This document shows positions 36,867-51,059 of a stretch of DNA of 64,000 bases, in pieces. Numbering within the stretch: the stretch's first letter is position 1; each line of letters opens with the position of its first letter. Made by a program: the position numbers and the translations under genes. The notes below the pieces were generated by a model, which had not been told where the DNA came from, ran no database searches, and was given only the letters and a program-made list of their open reading frames with translations. The stretch covers positions 4,774,001-4,838,000 of the forward strand of contig NC_088117.1 in NCBI RefSeq assembly GCF_036370855.1, read 5' to 3'. Origin of the DNA: Dromaius novaehollandiae. Lineage: Eukaryota; Chordata; Aves; Casuariiformes; Dromaiidae.

Positions 36867-39800
36867 TCAGGATTTATTCCCTTCATGACCGATGAGTCAA
36901 CCACCGTCTAAGGAGGGCATTATATACCATTTCATGAGGAGAGGCCAATTCCTCCTCTGCACATGCTGTTGAGTATAACAATCTGATGTTACTCACATAA
37001 TCAGTCCATTGTCTCAGTACATTAATTGAGACAAACTGTGTAATGAATCATTGTTTAGGTGTCTGCTTCAATGTCTCCTCTTTATTTTCTGCTCCCAAGA
37101 TTAATGTGTTCATTCCTGAGAGGTGACTGCTGATGTTCTCCCTCTGTGAGCACTGCCGCTGGGACACTTTGTACGCTTGTACTACCTCATTTGCAAAATA
37201 TTTTGCTTATGCAGATTTGCTACTTTCAGAGTATTTTTTCATGCCAAGTATTTTTGAGGTTAAAAGCAAATGTGAGGATCAAATCAAAACTCTCATTTGA
37301 ATTGAAAATGTAAACCCATCATTTATAAGCCTCACCAAGGAGGATAAAGGTTAATATGATCCTGTCAGCCAAGTGTTAATCACAGGGGCATTTATCAGGG
37401 GCAGCTGTGACTGAGCTGCCAATAGAGAGCCAGAGCCCCTCAGTCCCAGAGTCATGAATTGAAGAACAGAGCTGAAAGAGTGGTGCCCACTTTCTTTACA
37501 GCATGGCCTGGTGTTGGGTATTACCCATGTTCATGTTTTCACTTTTCAGGGGCATGAGTTCCTCAAAGCCAGCTGTTTGGAAAAAACATCAGCTAAATCA
37601 TTCCCCCAGAGAGTGAGCCACAGCTTCCAGTGCCAAAAAAATGGGCTGTTAAAGCTCGAGCTAAACACCTATGCCAAGATTGTGACACTCCCACACTAAC
37701 AGATGGCCATACTTGAGATTCACTTCTTTATCTTTTCTCTTTTCATCTCAGTAGGTTGCAGTCACAGCACAGTGAAAGGATTTCCCTTGACCTCTTTTGC
37801 TATGACTTCGGCAGCAATCCAAATCTCCCTTGGCAAAGGGCAGCAGATCGAAGCAAGTCAAGCCGACGCTGCGACTCTTAGCACCAGTCCAGGATCAGCC
37901 ATCGTCCTCTCTTCGCTTGCTCCTGCTGAAGGCTCGCCGAAATGCTCTCAGCAAGCAGCTGCACCTCTGCCCACACTCCAGCCTGGCTAGACCTGAGCCT
38001 ACTTCAGGCTAACAGTTGCATGGGCACTTTTACATACTGCCAAAGCCCTGGACTTGACACCCCATTAACACAGTTGCATAGCTTCTAGACGCAGGCAATT
38101 CATGCACAGGTGGCTTAAGCCAGCACATATAAGCTTAAAACCATGGAGTCAGGCTTTGCATTTCCTCAGACAGATCTGTTTTTCCTGTTTCAAAATTTCA
38201 CCTGGCAGTAGAAAAAGAGGAAATAGCCCTTGCATTTAGGCCTGCAATTTTTCCCTTTTAGGGCTAGGTAATCCTATGTATCATTTGATACTACCCAGCA
38301 GACGTGGCTAAATTCAACGTGTGCATTTCCCCTCAGCTCTCAATCAGTGGTTGGAGGTGAACAGCTAGTCCTCTCAAATCAAATTATTATTTAGTGTTAA
38401 CAGCAGAAGCTAAACATAGTACAAAATAATTTTAACGCAGAAAAAAGCCTTGAAAGAATGTCTCCTATTCAGTGGATATTAAATCTTAAGAGATCCACTG
38501 TGAATTAAGCTAAAGTACACACAGAAAAAACACTCAGTACCCAACAGAGTGGCACCGTAACCATCCATGGTCATACCCAGCATCTGTAAACTGCAGGTCA
38601 GCCACAGCCATGTGGGAGTTTAGCAAGAGGTGTTTAATGGTTTCACAACAAAGCACAAACCTGCATGCAGACAAAACCGAGAGCAGGGCTAGCAAAGTCA
38701 GTTCAGTAGAATTTACTGCAAGTGGCAGTAGTTCGAACACTGAAAAGCTCTTTTGAGGACTTCTGAATGAACACGACATGCTAGCCCTTCAGGAGACCAC
38801 ACACCTAATCAGAGACATCCGTGTTTCTACCTACCCGCCTGCAGCAGGCTTTACATTTGGGTCCGTCAAATACAGTAAGATCAAGCCAGTCACGTGCAAG
38901 AAAGCAAATGCCCTCACACGAGGTATGGTCTGTACAGAGCCTTTGTGGAGGCCACGGAGGCACAGCTGGCGTAGCTTTGGGATCAGATGTAAACTTGGCT
39001 CTGTGTTTTGACTGGGTTCACAGTCAAGCCAGTTTAGAGGAAGGCAGGACCATCGGAGGGGAGCAGAGTACTCCCTTTCACACTTGGCATAAACACTAGT
39101 TAATAGCAAGGCAGTTCATTATAGGATGATTTTTTTTACACTACTTGTCATCAGGATTGTATGGGAGCGTTACAAAGTCACTAGGTCTCAAGGCACCTAG
39201 ATCTCTAGGAACAAATCTCTGCCCCAAAAATACAGCCTAAGTTCTTTAGCAGATTCCATCTCCCCTCTCCTGTGTGCAGAACATACCTGATTTGGATGAA
39301 GTCAGAAGCTGACACTTCGGTGTCTTCTATCTGGCTCCAAGCACACTGTTTCAGTTATTCCCTTCACAACTGATTAAATTCCACACTCGTTTGGCATTTG
39401 TTTCCTGCCTAGAAATGCAATGCATAATACAATACAACCACATTTGAAACAAGTTCTGATGAAGTTTGCTTCCTGGCCAGCGGTTAAGAACTGGTAAAGG
39501 AAGAGCCCAAAATATTTGACTGTTCTAGCAAAGAAAGGGATTTCCCTCTGTGTAGGCCTAGACGAAATTGAAAGACAGTTTACGGGTTGCTTCTAAATGT
39601 TTAAATAAGCACACATCGGAAAGTTCAGGCTGAAACAACATGAAAAGTTTTTCAAAGCTGACCCTGTCTCAGGGACTTTAATACTCAAGGGAAACTCTGA
39701 ATAGCCAGATATCATGACAATATCTTATTTGCAAAAATATTATTCACTTTGTGTTTTGTATAGTAGATGAGACTAAACCACATATCTACAGTTCAATTTC

Positions 39801-41526
39801 GTATTATGACATATTTTCAGTTCTGTATCCGCAACTGCATGCCTCTTGCTGAACAAAAGCTGATTTAGGCAAGCAGACAAGACTTTTGGAGCCTTAAATC
39901 AGCTAAGGAATAGCAAATGTCAAAACACAGGAACTTGAATATAGTTAATATAAATAAATACTAAGTTAAAGAAGGTTACACCTGCTATTTTGACATCTGG
40001 AATTTAATCACTAGAGATTAGGAAAGAAAGTTAGGAGCCCTAATTCCTCCTCTTTCCTACAGTATGCAAAACAAGCAGGGCTTTGCAACAGCATTTTCAA
40101 AATCCAAAGTCGCAAACCCTTGACAAAAAGGAGAGACAGCAAATATACCTATCCTCGGTGTACAAGCATGCTGCTTTGTGGCTTTTTAGCCAGGTATGTC
40201 CATTTAGAACCCTCCCTCCCACCCTCAACACAGAAACAATTTGTTTACTACTGAAAGAATAATCAAATTACACAATATTTAATTTTCCTCATATTTTTAT
40301 CTGACTCTGAATAAGGAATTTAAAAAAAAAACAAATAAAATGAATCATACCAGAGGATTCAAAGTGAAGAGATGAAGCAGCAGCTGAGCGGATGAAAGAG
40401 TTTCAAAGCTAAGATCAGTATTGGTTGGGGAGATGCAGGGAAATACTAACTTGTCTTCTCCTACCTGCTGCCCCCCACAGCCTGCTCCCCTGCCCATCAC
40501 AGCTCCTTCTGGTTCCAGCCGCAGACATGGTCCCAAGTCTGGTCATTACACCTGGGAGTGCTGCAAAACCACTGCAATGATCAGTTAACTTCCCAGTTCA
40601 GACCTACCACTACCAGAGAGATTGTGCTCTCTTGAAATCCCTTCAGATCCCCTATTCTGCCTCCTTTTTTGTCAGTTTTCAATGGAAAGATCAGTTTTCA
40701 AAGAGAATACAAAGGGTCCAGTGAGTGATTTAATAGATTCTAGGTTAAATAAATACTAAACAGTGCTGTATACAGTGGTATTCAGACAGCTGGAAAGCAT
40801 ATATAGTCTTTTCAATGGGGTCTCAGAGGAAAAAGAGGAGAGGAAGGGGAAAAAGAGAAAGTGTTTCAAAGGCAGCAAAACCCCACCACAAATTGCAAGG
40901 ATCTATGGGAAGCATATTCCCTAGAAGATGAGTAAATGGGAAGGACATGCACAGATTTTTTTGCTGGTACATGGTAGGTGAGGTAGAAGTGATGATCTTG
41001 AATACCAGTGACAGAAAGAAATGCTGAAAATATACAAAGGAAAGAAAAGCACCACTCAAAAAGAGACGGCCCCCATTAGCAGCCAGCCTTCGCCCAAGGC
41101 TCTGCAGAAGCAGATGCAGCAACTCTTGCCTGCTAGGCAGAGTCCTGCATTTTGTAACACAACACCGTCAGAGGGGTTTTGCACAGCGCACTCTTCGTAG
41201 CAATCACTTGGATAGTCTCCTGCTCTTCCCAGGGCTGCTGGAAGGGAGGAAGAGGGTAGGGGAAGACTGAACAAGCAATTCAGAGGTCTGTGAGGCAGAG
41301 GGGGATAACAGCCAAATAGAGATTTCCCTTTAGGTCGGAGCAATAAAAGCATATGCCAGAGGGTTGACTTAAGGTCTGTTCTGAGGGCTGGGAAAGATGA
41401 AATGTAGGATTTAAACTCAAGGCAAGATAACATTTTCTTTTAGGAGCTCAGACTGTTTACATTCCACTTACAGCTGTGAATGTGCCTGGATAACCCACTG
41501 CCCTGAGCATCCCCTCCATCTCCTAG

Positions 41527-41618
41527 GGCTGGCACAGACTTCATTTGCCCCAGGGAGGAAGCTAAAAATACTTGTTTTATGATCTGATCTGTTCTGTCCT
41601 GAGAAGGGCTATATACAG
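41527..41618 (+). other. Candidate 92-bp plus-strand non-coding exon
   Basis: The acceptor CCCCTCCATCTCCTAG precedes 92 bases ending in the donor CAG|GTAAGT. All three frames contain stops, so a coding role is excluded. A non-coding RNA or untranslated exon is possible. Confidence 0.2.
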
Positions 41619-44249
41619 GTAAGTCACCCTACCAATCTCTTCAAAGATAAAAATGCTTTAGCTTTCCTGGCATTCGAGAGCCCAATTCCCAAAAGTATAA
41701 TTCAACTGCTACAGTGGTAAAAATTCCTTCCTTTTTTTTGTCAGATATTATTTCAGTGAAATTGGAAAACAATAGAGACCTATGGGCTCTGTTAGACAAT
41801 TTCACTGTCAAGCAGGTGTAACAGGAAAGGATGAGTGTCCTGTTCCCTTTTAAGACTTTATATTCTCCAATGCCTTTTCCCAAACTATCTTTCCAAATAA
41901 AGAAAAACTTCTCTGAACAACAAAAAGAAAAGGTTTGGGAACAGATACATAGGTTCACACTCCCATCACTAATGACAGTCTCTCCCTCCTGGAGATGGGA
42001 GCAGAAAAGTAACTTCAACAGAGCATCACCATAGATGTTAAACCTTCAAATAGACATTTCATTAATTTCAAACAATTCACATTTCCAAACACCAGTAGAG
42101 GATGTGGCTATGACCAAACTGTGATGACCTGAAGGATACTTTGTTTGCTCCCTCAATTCCTTATTCAATCTTACACTTGTAACTTTGACCTCTCAGCTTG
42201 AAGAATGGCAACCATTCCAAAGGCACAGCCTTGCATTCATGCTTATTAGTATTTAAAGACACATATAGCGCATGTGGGATTCGCTCACCTGCCGACAAGA
42301 GTTGGCTCCTGTATCATACAGGACGGAAGTGCAGCGCCATGACCTGCTGTCACCACCCAAGGCAACTGGCTGCCCCTGACCTGCCAGCCAGTACTGTGTC
42401 ACTCTGAAACAGGAGAGCAACTGCAGCTAAGGAGATGTTAAAATCCGTGCAGAAGCTAGTTTGGTACTGTGGCTCCTCACCACATGAGTAGATATGCCCC
42501 ATCATGTTCTCACTATATGAGCAGTGTCTCATGTACCAGGCCAACACAGCAGTTAAGGTCTGCACTGGGGAGACAGTCTGCTAAAGCTGCAGTCAGATCC
42601 CTTCACACCAAGTCCCAGTTTCTTACAGAAACACCTTCTTCAACTTTCTCCCATTAGGACATCTCCTCATTTTATATATTTTCCTTTCTGTGAGAAAAAA
42701 GGCATGCTAAGCTCCTAATAAACAACTGATCTATTGAAGACATCAGTCTTATCATCCCACTATTTGGTCAGCTTCACCAAATAGTACCATCTGGGAGCAA
42801 AAACAAATACCTCTACGGACCTAACAGTGCCAGTCTCTACTTTTGTATCTGTACACAGCCAGCTCAGGGAATAGCAAACACACAAGGCAAGTGACCTGTG
42901 TTCAGCACCCTGCTCTGTCTAGGTTTTGAATGCCTGTCCTCCTGTTTTTAAGAAAAATGGGAAGCCAGGAAAGCTTCTACACCTGCATACTCAACAGATC
43001 TTGGAAATCCACTTGGAAATCTTTCATGTTCCAGCAGGAAGAAAAAATGTTTTTCTCCTTAAATAAATAACAGCCTGACACTTAGGATATGCTCTTGGGT
43101 GCAGGAGATAAGAGTCTGAAACTGTCTGGGAGAGAACTGATCCAGAGTCTCTTACAACTGACAGAATGCCCTAACCTGTAGTCTATTAAACAGAAAAGGC
43201 AAGAACATCACCTTGAAGAATCTATGCCTTTCTTTGCTTGTCCTCCATCCCCTAAGCATACAAAGTATTTTATTCAGGGTCAAATGACTAAGTTTATTAA
43301 GGGACAGTTTGATTCCAGAAAAATGAAAAACTATGAAATAGAATTTGATTCAAGTAGGTATCTAAATCTTTCCAGTGGGCCAAGAATAAATAGCAAACGG
43401 TTGTTCAGACAACCCGTGTTTAACCCACCCTGTCCCCCACTGGACTGCCTTGTTTCTTCTTCCAACCCAGCTTCTCTCCACATCCTCACAGTTCCCTTCT
43501 GATTTCCTTTCATTCTTTGAGCTTCCTCCCCAGTGAGCCGGGCAAGGCCATTTCAGCTGCTATCCCCTCCTCTTCCGGGCAGCTTGCTGGCCTGTTCACA
43601 GCTCACGGGACCCTCATGGATCTCCTGGACCCATATCCACAGACCCTTGCCCTCCTGCTTCCCCAAAGCAACACAGAATTTAAACAGCAGAAACCTCCCA
43701 TTTTACTAGACCTTGCAGCACTTTTACAGGAATTGATGTCAGCTTGAACATGTGGCATTTGGAAAGAAGACATTTGTACTCTGGGAACAGCGAAAGCTGT
43801 TTCCTTTGCTTTGTAATTAGATCTTCAAGTTGGCCTAATCCAAGTGCTGCATAAAAGGGCTTTATTCTTCTTAGCCTCAGTCACTCCAGTTGGAAAAAAA
43901 GTCAGTCAAATTGCACTAAAAGGTATCCTTAAATCCATTTTGTGGCACAGACCCAAAACTTACTAACAAATGGACCATGCATAATTGAAAGGAGTCCAGC
44001 AGGGTTAAAACACTGGATGACGATATCATGGAAACGGGCCCATCTTCTGCAGCTCTGGAACTGGAATCTTATCACGAATAAGATGCTTTGGATAAAAAAG
44101 AGCAGGAATGGCCTGCACCTTCACTTAAAGCTAGGGTTAAAATCATTCAAGAAACTAGATGTCCCAATTCTTGTCATTATATTTCACATGCCCATCGATC
44201 TAGGAGCAGAAATTCCCTTTACACTGTATTTCCCAGCTTTCCAGAAACT

Positions 44250-44370
44250 TGCTGAGTGACAACGGACAAATCACCGGGCCTGAGGGTGTCAGTGTCTCCT
44301 ATGCAAAATGTGGACTGATGAGGAGTGCCACGCATAAGCACATTATTACTGACAGGAGATGAGCTCCTTC
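44250..44370 (+). mobile_element. Possible MIR-like relic, 5' half
   Basis: CTTGCTGAGTGACAACGGAC, AAATCACCGGGCCTGAG, GTGTCTCCTATGCAAAATGT follow the order 'CTGTGTGACCTTGGGCAAGTCAC...GGGCCTCAG...CTCATCTGTAAAATGG' of MIR. Divergence is strong and the end is unclear. Confidence 0.4.
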
Positions 44371-46894
44371 TAAAATTTTGTCCTAGACATAGGAAAATAC
44401 GCCTGTAAAGTGCTGCTTAAGGTCTGGCCTGAAAAAGTGTTCTAGCCCCAAATTTGCTGTGAAACACAGATGAAAAACACTGCACAGATTCTCCCATTTT
44501 GCAAAAATAAATCTCAGTATGAGATCCACATGGACTACATTTTCCCCTGGGCCTTTCTTCCCCCACTGGAAACTGAAACAGATTTTTTAAATTCTCCCAG
44601 CAGGAAGCACTCTGTGATGCCTCTGCTCCAGCAGAGCCCCAGAAATCATACAGTGATTATACTTAATTTTGTTCTAACAAGAAGTTTTTATCATGGGCCA
44701 TCTTATTTTCATCAGCAGAAGGAAATCTTTGACAGCAGCTCTGCATCCAATTTCTCTAATAGCAAATTCATTTCAAGATTCCCAGTCCCCCACCTCAAAT
44801 TGTTTCTAGCGTTCTGGCATAGCTTAGTACCCTCAGTTGTACCAATGCAACTCTTTGTACAGCTGCACCCTAAACTAGATCTGTGATCATCCCAACATAT
44901 GTACAAGCACGTAAATCCATACCACTTCTTCATTCCCCACACATACCCTTGTGTGTTTACTGACTTAGTTTAGAAAACCTCCACTCTCAAAAACTGATTT
45001 GGCAGAAGTGAGGGACTAATAAATTTAACAGGGTGACAGTGGGTGGAGCTGGGAGATGCTTTTATCATGAGCTTTCCTGCAAGAGAAATTGCAGGGGGTC
45101 ATTAATTTGAAGTTAAGAGTTGTGAGTCAGTTTGAAAGGTTTTGCTGAGAGGTACGATCTCCCAGGTTGCAGACACACAAAATAAGAAATAATTATCCTT
45201 TTGAAGGCACACAAATAAGAATTGGAGTACTCCTGCTTTGACAATATAGCAGGAACAGTTTAAGAACTGCAACAAAAGTACAAGATGTTCAGTTTTCCTT
45301 AAATAACTTTTCAGGAGGTGTCTGCTTTCCTCAGAAAATTTGAGGCTTCCATTAGAAAGCTGAAAACTTTCAAATAATTTTTTTAGGTTTTACTTCCAAA
45401 TGTGGGTCTTCATAAAGAAGCGTTTTCAGTGCTTTTCAATTATTTCATATCAAGCTAAAGTTTTTGGTGGAAAAAAGTATGACCACTGCCATTGATTAAA
45501 CAAAGGGCCATTAGGAAATGCCACATCTACCATCCATAGCAGCACCTTATAAACATGACCTTGTTTCTGCTTTCCTTTCTTAGGGGAGGAAAAAAAAATC
45601 ATTGAGAAAGATGCAGCAGCAGTGTGTGCACTTCCTCTGATACCCACCAAATGTTGCAGTTCTAGTTTCTTGCTTGAATATTACACAGAAAATGTGTGAG
45701 CACAGCATAAAAACTAAGCATACTTTCTTTGCAAAGTTCTCTTATGATTAATTTTGAAAACCTAACAGCAGCGTTTCATACTATGCTGATGAGGCACAGG
45801 AACAATTAGCAGCTCTTTGAGGACCCTGATTTCCTCTGTGGGCAGGTTTCACAGAGAGCTGCTCACTATTCTCTATCTATATAATACCACAAACAGACTT
45901 GTTAGAGGTACACATTAAAAATGAATAAATATTTTGTTGCCTTATTTCCTATGTAAAAATAGGCTCACAAGAACTCAAGGGAACATGTGGCCTCCCCCCA
46001 CCCAGGCTACTACATCACTGACTGAAGACAACATCTAGTTTTGTCAATACCATTTTAAATTAAATCAACCCAAGATATGAAGTGCCACGCAAAGTGAAGC
46101 TTAAAAAAAACCCAACCCTCTTATCTGATATCATATTAAATTGATACACACTGAACACCACCAGCTAAATAACAGATTTTAGATTGGAAGCCAGGGGGCC
46201 TGCTCAAAAGACAGACAAAAGATAGCTGAACAAACAGCAAGAGGGTTTTTTTTTCTTTCTTGAAAAAAACACAAAACAAGACACACCTTTGCACAACTAT
46301 TTAGTTCACTTTGGAGCTACGGAAACTAGAGGGCAGTGAGCACGAGAACGTCAAGCAGCCAAGCATTGATTCATTGATTTCAATTCATTTCCAGCAGCTG
46401 AAGGTTTAGCAAAGAACATTCCCTGGTCCCTGGGCTGTCCTGGGGCATGAATCCCATCAGCTCAGTGCCACAAGACCAGAGTGAAACAGCTTCACAAAGG
46501 AGCAGGGAGCAGCGCTGTAAGAGCCAGAGCAAATCAGCACAAGCGACGGAAGGCCGCTGGCCAAAGCGAGCTCTGCAGCCCTTCTCCTCCCTGGCTTGGG
46601 TGGCGAGAGGACGGGGGTGTTGGGCCACCGTCTGCCGCTTCACACAGCGACAAGGGGAAAGATTAGCTCATCTTTCAGTGACAGACAGGAGCTTGGCCTG
46701 TGTTTTTTCCACAAACATCACCTTTCCCAAGGGAGAGAATTGAAGCCCTTGTCTGTCCGAAGCAGTAAGTGTCAGTTATCAAATGCAAACTCGCCGCCTC
46801 CCAGTCAGCACTTCTGCAGCATGACAAGCAGCTGGAGGGAACAGCACAATAACCCATTGAGCCTGCAAAAGAGAAAGCTCATTGCCACAGGGCA

Positions 46895-47180
46895 ATGTTA
46901 CAGGTCTTGCTGAAGCTCAGAGAAGGTAATTAGAGGCCTTATATAATCTGTTCCCCTCACGTCTAGGCTGTAATGGAAAACGGACCTCCACAGCTCTTTT
47001 AAGGAATTTAACGTACTCCCAGAGACTCTCTTTACTTAAAGCATATGGTGTTTCTAGTGTAATCCCCCAACCATGAATACTGTGCAAAATACTTAGTGCT
47101 GGATAACCTTTTCAGTACAATGGCTTTGCAGTTTCTGCATTGCAAATGCATGCAGAGCTTAATTGATTTAATGCCTTTTG
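46895..47180. promoter_or_regulatory. Possible conserved enhancer-like element
   Basis: The block contains GGTAATTAGAGG, TTGCAAATGCATGCA (POU octamer-like, around 47140-47155) and TTAATTGATTTAAT (homeodomain-like, around 47159-47172) in repeat-free sequence. Dense homeobox and POU motifs are typical of vertebrate developmental enhancers. Without alignment, conservation is not shown. Confidence 0.2.
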
Positions 47181-47511
47181 CCATGGAAGAGATTTTGAAA
47201 AAAAACTGACTCCTATCTCAGTTGAAAATAAACCTATTTTCAAGGCAAATGAAAAAAAGAGCCCTTTTCTTTCTGAGCCAAACTGCTTTCAGCTAAGAGA
47301 CTTGGAGCAAAAGATGCAAAGACCATTTGCCTACACTCATGACAGTGACGCTGCGAATTAAACCTTGCTATGACATTCATGAGCATTTTGTTAAAGTAAT
47401 GATAGGAAAAAAAAGCAAACAAACTTGCTTCAGAACCTCGGCCTAGCTCTGTTGGAGCAAGCATCCAAAATCAAGTTATAAATTGATGAAAAAAAAACAA
47501 AGAAATCTCAG

Positions 47512-47525
47512 CCCCCCCCCCCCCC
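47512..47525. repeat. Poly-C (C14)
   Basis: A run of 14 C within A-rich sequence. Confidence 0.95.
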
Positions 47526-47974
47526 GCCAGAAAAAGCTCACAATAAAAGTTTGAAAAAGTTATAATAAGAAGTCTCAAAATATGAAGAAACCAATGAAAT
47601 TGGAAAAGGCTACTTTCCTATAAGTGAAAACAACATTAAAAAAGAAGGCATGACAATAACTGATAAATCCAGCAAGGCTGAGGTAAACTCTCATTCTGGA
47701 GGAATGGCTTACAGCATGCTGAAAGCACTTGAAATCTGCCAGGCACAACAGGTGAAGAGACAGCTGTTTCCTTAAATGTGATGTAAAGGGAAGAGGATCA
47801 AGTGAACAGCAGGAAGCAAGGAGACAGCGGTTTTAAGCGTTTTCTGCAGAAGCAGTAGCCTGGACTGGTTAAACGGCAGTTTCATCTCAGGAGCTTTGAA
47901 TACATTGGAAGTGGCCACCACTTCACAGGAGCTCCCAGTCTAAGCAGAAAGGTAGGCAAAGAAAAAAGTAGGAA

Positions 47975-48110
47975 AGGGAACAGTTATCCAGACTTTATAG
48001 ATGAGGAACAAAGGCACAAATGGATTAAGTTACTTGTCACACAATGCCTTGTGTCTCAAATAGCAAATCCCATAGTCTAAGTAATGAAGACCACTCTTTC
48101 TCTTGACACT
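47975..48110 (+). mobile_element. MIR-like SINE relic, core
   Basis: TTATCCAGACTTTATAGATG, AGGAACAAAGGCACAAATGG, ATTAAGTTACTTGTCACACA line up with the MIR core 'TTATCCCCATTTTACAGATGAGGAAACTGAGGCACAGAGAGGTTAAGTAACTTGCCCAAGGTCACACA'. A degenerate CAAATCCCATAGTCTAAG tail follows. Confidence 0.7.
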
Positions 48111-51059
48111 AATTGCACACAATCTAAAGGAAAGGCAGGCTTTATCACTGAGAAGGATTAATCCTCCTAATTACGTGGAGTAGTTCAAAAGGAGCTGAGA
48201 ACATAAGTGAAAGAACAAAAAGGAATCAGCTGAGTTACATCAAAAATAAGCACTAGACTTCCCACTAAATATGAAGCTTCCATCAGTCAGAGGCCCCAGG
48301 GGGGTGCAGAACTGGAGACAGTGGTATTTATTGAGGAACAAAAAAAGCACCAAGAACTTTTGGCAGCTTTTATGTAATAGCACCATGGAGTCTACCAGAG
48401 TGGATTACAGAAAGCAGGAGATCTGAATTGGACCCCTTCAGCTCCCGCTGCCTGAAGTAATTTCAGGCTAATTATTTAGCTTAGCATCTTCAGTAGAAGT
48501 GGCCGAACTTGCAAACTGATCTTAGAATAGGCATCCAAATTGAAGACATCTAAAAATTAGTAACCATTTTCAGTGCTTTGCCCTTTGCTTTGCACATGCT
48601 TCTGCATCACAGCCTATAAATGAAGAGAATGGAAAACACCATCTTTGTAAGGTGGTCAGACATCTCTGATGTCTCAAGGAGCAGTGGGATGCTCTCTCAC
48701 AATCAAGGTGCGCTAATAATGGAGCTACAGCAGTATCTGCAGATCAGCACCTGTACTGGCTAGTCACAGGCATGTTACCAGTCAGGACTGAGAAGCTTGA
48801 ATGGGAGCAAGATTTTTAATGAATGCCTTCTCTAAATAAATGGTTTTGTGACTTTTCCTCTGCAATTACACAGCACTTGGGACCTCCTCTCAGTAAGAGC
48901 TATCCATGATGCCTTAGTGACAGTTTGGATCTGCTCTCCAATGTGAATAAATTGTTCCTTCACAAGTCAGATTCTGAAGAGAAGAAAAACTATTATAAAT
49001 CCAGAAAAATACAACCAAAGCAAAGGAGGTTAATCCAGTACAGATAGGAGTCTTGTCCTCTGTGCATTTCTCTTCTTATTTCTGCAGTTTTCCTGCATCT
49101 TTGAAGTGTAACAAAGCCTAACAGACACACATTAGCCTAAATGAGATTACAGATCTCAGCAAGCCTCATATGGAACAATCCTTTGTCAGATCGTAATTGC
49201 ATTGTTGTTCTTTCACTTCACAACAAAAGCTACTAATGAAAGTGTAATATGAAAAGTGTTTTCTCCCTGGCAAGAATGTTGGTCTTAAAACTTAACACTG
49301 GCAGAAGAACAAAAACAAAATCCAACATACTAAAAATCCAATAATGTTTAATACAAGCTACAGATTGAGCTATGATTTCATCCTGCTTTTATTAACTTAA
49401 TCCTTACAGATACCCAGCTCTTTGTGTGGTGTCTTAGATCAACTGTGTAAATTATGCCTCAGAAACCTTGTTTCATCAATGTAATTGATAATTATGTTTT
49501 TTGTGCTAGAATCACTAAGAGTGGTTAAACAAGATCCATCCTTGACAAGACTCCAGTAGCAGCCTCCATTCAGCTTGGTTGCTCTCTTTCAATGGTACTC
49601 TTGGCCATTTTCTCTCTAGATAGCTCCTTACACACTAAGTTTTCCTGTTAACCCAGTCTTCTCCAGTTAAACAGGCAATTTTCCAGGAAGCACCAGACCA
49701 AGAGATTGAGATTCATGGAAAAGGGAGATGATTTTTATTTAATCCATTGTTTTGTTTGGATGATCAGTTATAGGAGATCATAGTCAGAACAGTCTGCTAG
49801 ACTACCTTTAATAGATCCATGTTGCCTGTTACCATTTTTTAATTCACAATAATTTATTTTTCAGGTCATGTACTTAGTCTATTCTACATTTCATTGTAGA
49901 GTTACCATACTTTGTTCTCATGTTTGGCTTTTATTCCCCCCTTTTTCTTTCAAGCTTGGTTGCAGCTTCATTTTTTCCACATTTATCTTTTTCCCATTAT
50001 GCTATTTGACCTCTAGAACAACTTTCCCCCACTCCCTATAGACTCTGCCCTTCTGTCAAAGTCATTCTTAATACGGCTCTACCTCCAGTTACATTCTGGA
50101 ATTTCTTAGAAGTTCCCTTTTCTTTCTCTCCTTCATTCATGATGACACAGATTCCTGATAGTTTTAACATTTTGACCATGACTATATTCCCAGCCTCTTC
50201 CACAGTCAAACCCCCTGAGCTCCTCAATCGTGTGATTTCATTCTCCACTTGCCTTAGTTTACCTGTCTGTTCTTTCAAAAATATCAGTTCAGACTTACTT
50301 TTGCTTCTTCTATTATATGCCAGGTCACTGAGAAAGTGAGATTGGTTGGAAGCTTTTCTGCAGAGGGAAGAAAAGCCTTTAAGTCCTCCATTCCCAAATT
50401 CAAACAATGGAATAAGGAAAGCCCTGTTGCTTCAACACTGTGCAGGCAGCGGTCCAGAGTTACATAAGTGGAGGAAGGTCAGAAATGCAGCCAGGCCTCC
50501 TCAGCTGGAATTCCCGACACACAGAAGCTATTGTCCATCCGAAATGAGTAAAGGGACATTATTGAGAACTTTCCCTTTGAGTAAACAGGGTCAAACGCAA
50601 TATCCAAGAAAATCCCCAAGTCAGCAAAAACAAAAAGCAATTGTGTTCCCCCAGGCCAAATGTAGCCATAGGGAAAGGAGGAAGAGGCCTTTTGACCATG
50701 TGAAAAGAGAAAGTTGTCAGAGAGAACTTTTATTTTGTTGTCATGCTACTTCAGCACAAATGTATCCCCTGTATTTCCACAAGAAATTTCAGCAAATGAA
50801 TTGCCAAAAATCTGAGAAGTTGAACAAACAAAATACTAACCAACTTCCTGAGAAATGGTCTTTAGTAAACTTTGATTTGATCTGCTGAACTCTGGAGCGA
50901 GAAAAAGCAGAAAAAAATAAAGAAATGGCTTCTCAACTAGACCTTTCTTGAGTATAGAATTTTCAGTCCAGCGGTCAAAAGAGTAAGTTAAATTCATTTA
51001 ACAAAGTCTTAATTTCATTATCACCTTGGAAACTTTTCTTTCAGAATGCATGCTTTTAT

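Larger units (their letters stand above)
36867..47511. other. Non-coding sequence, no gene recognised
   Basis: Unique sequence with no recognisable protein in any frame. It includes an exon-like interval at 41527-41618, a weak MIR-like piece at 44250-44370, and a segment with POU/homeodomain-like sites at 46895-47180. Frames at 41056-41433, 41641-42018 and 44470-44886 (125-138 codons) have no motif and read as chance. Confidence 0.5.
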
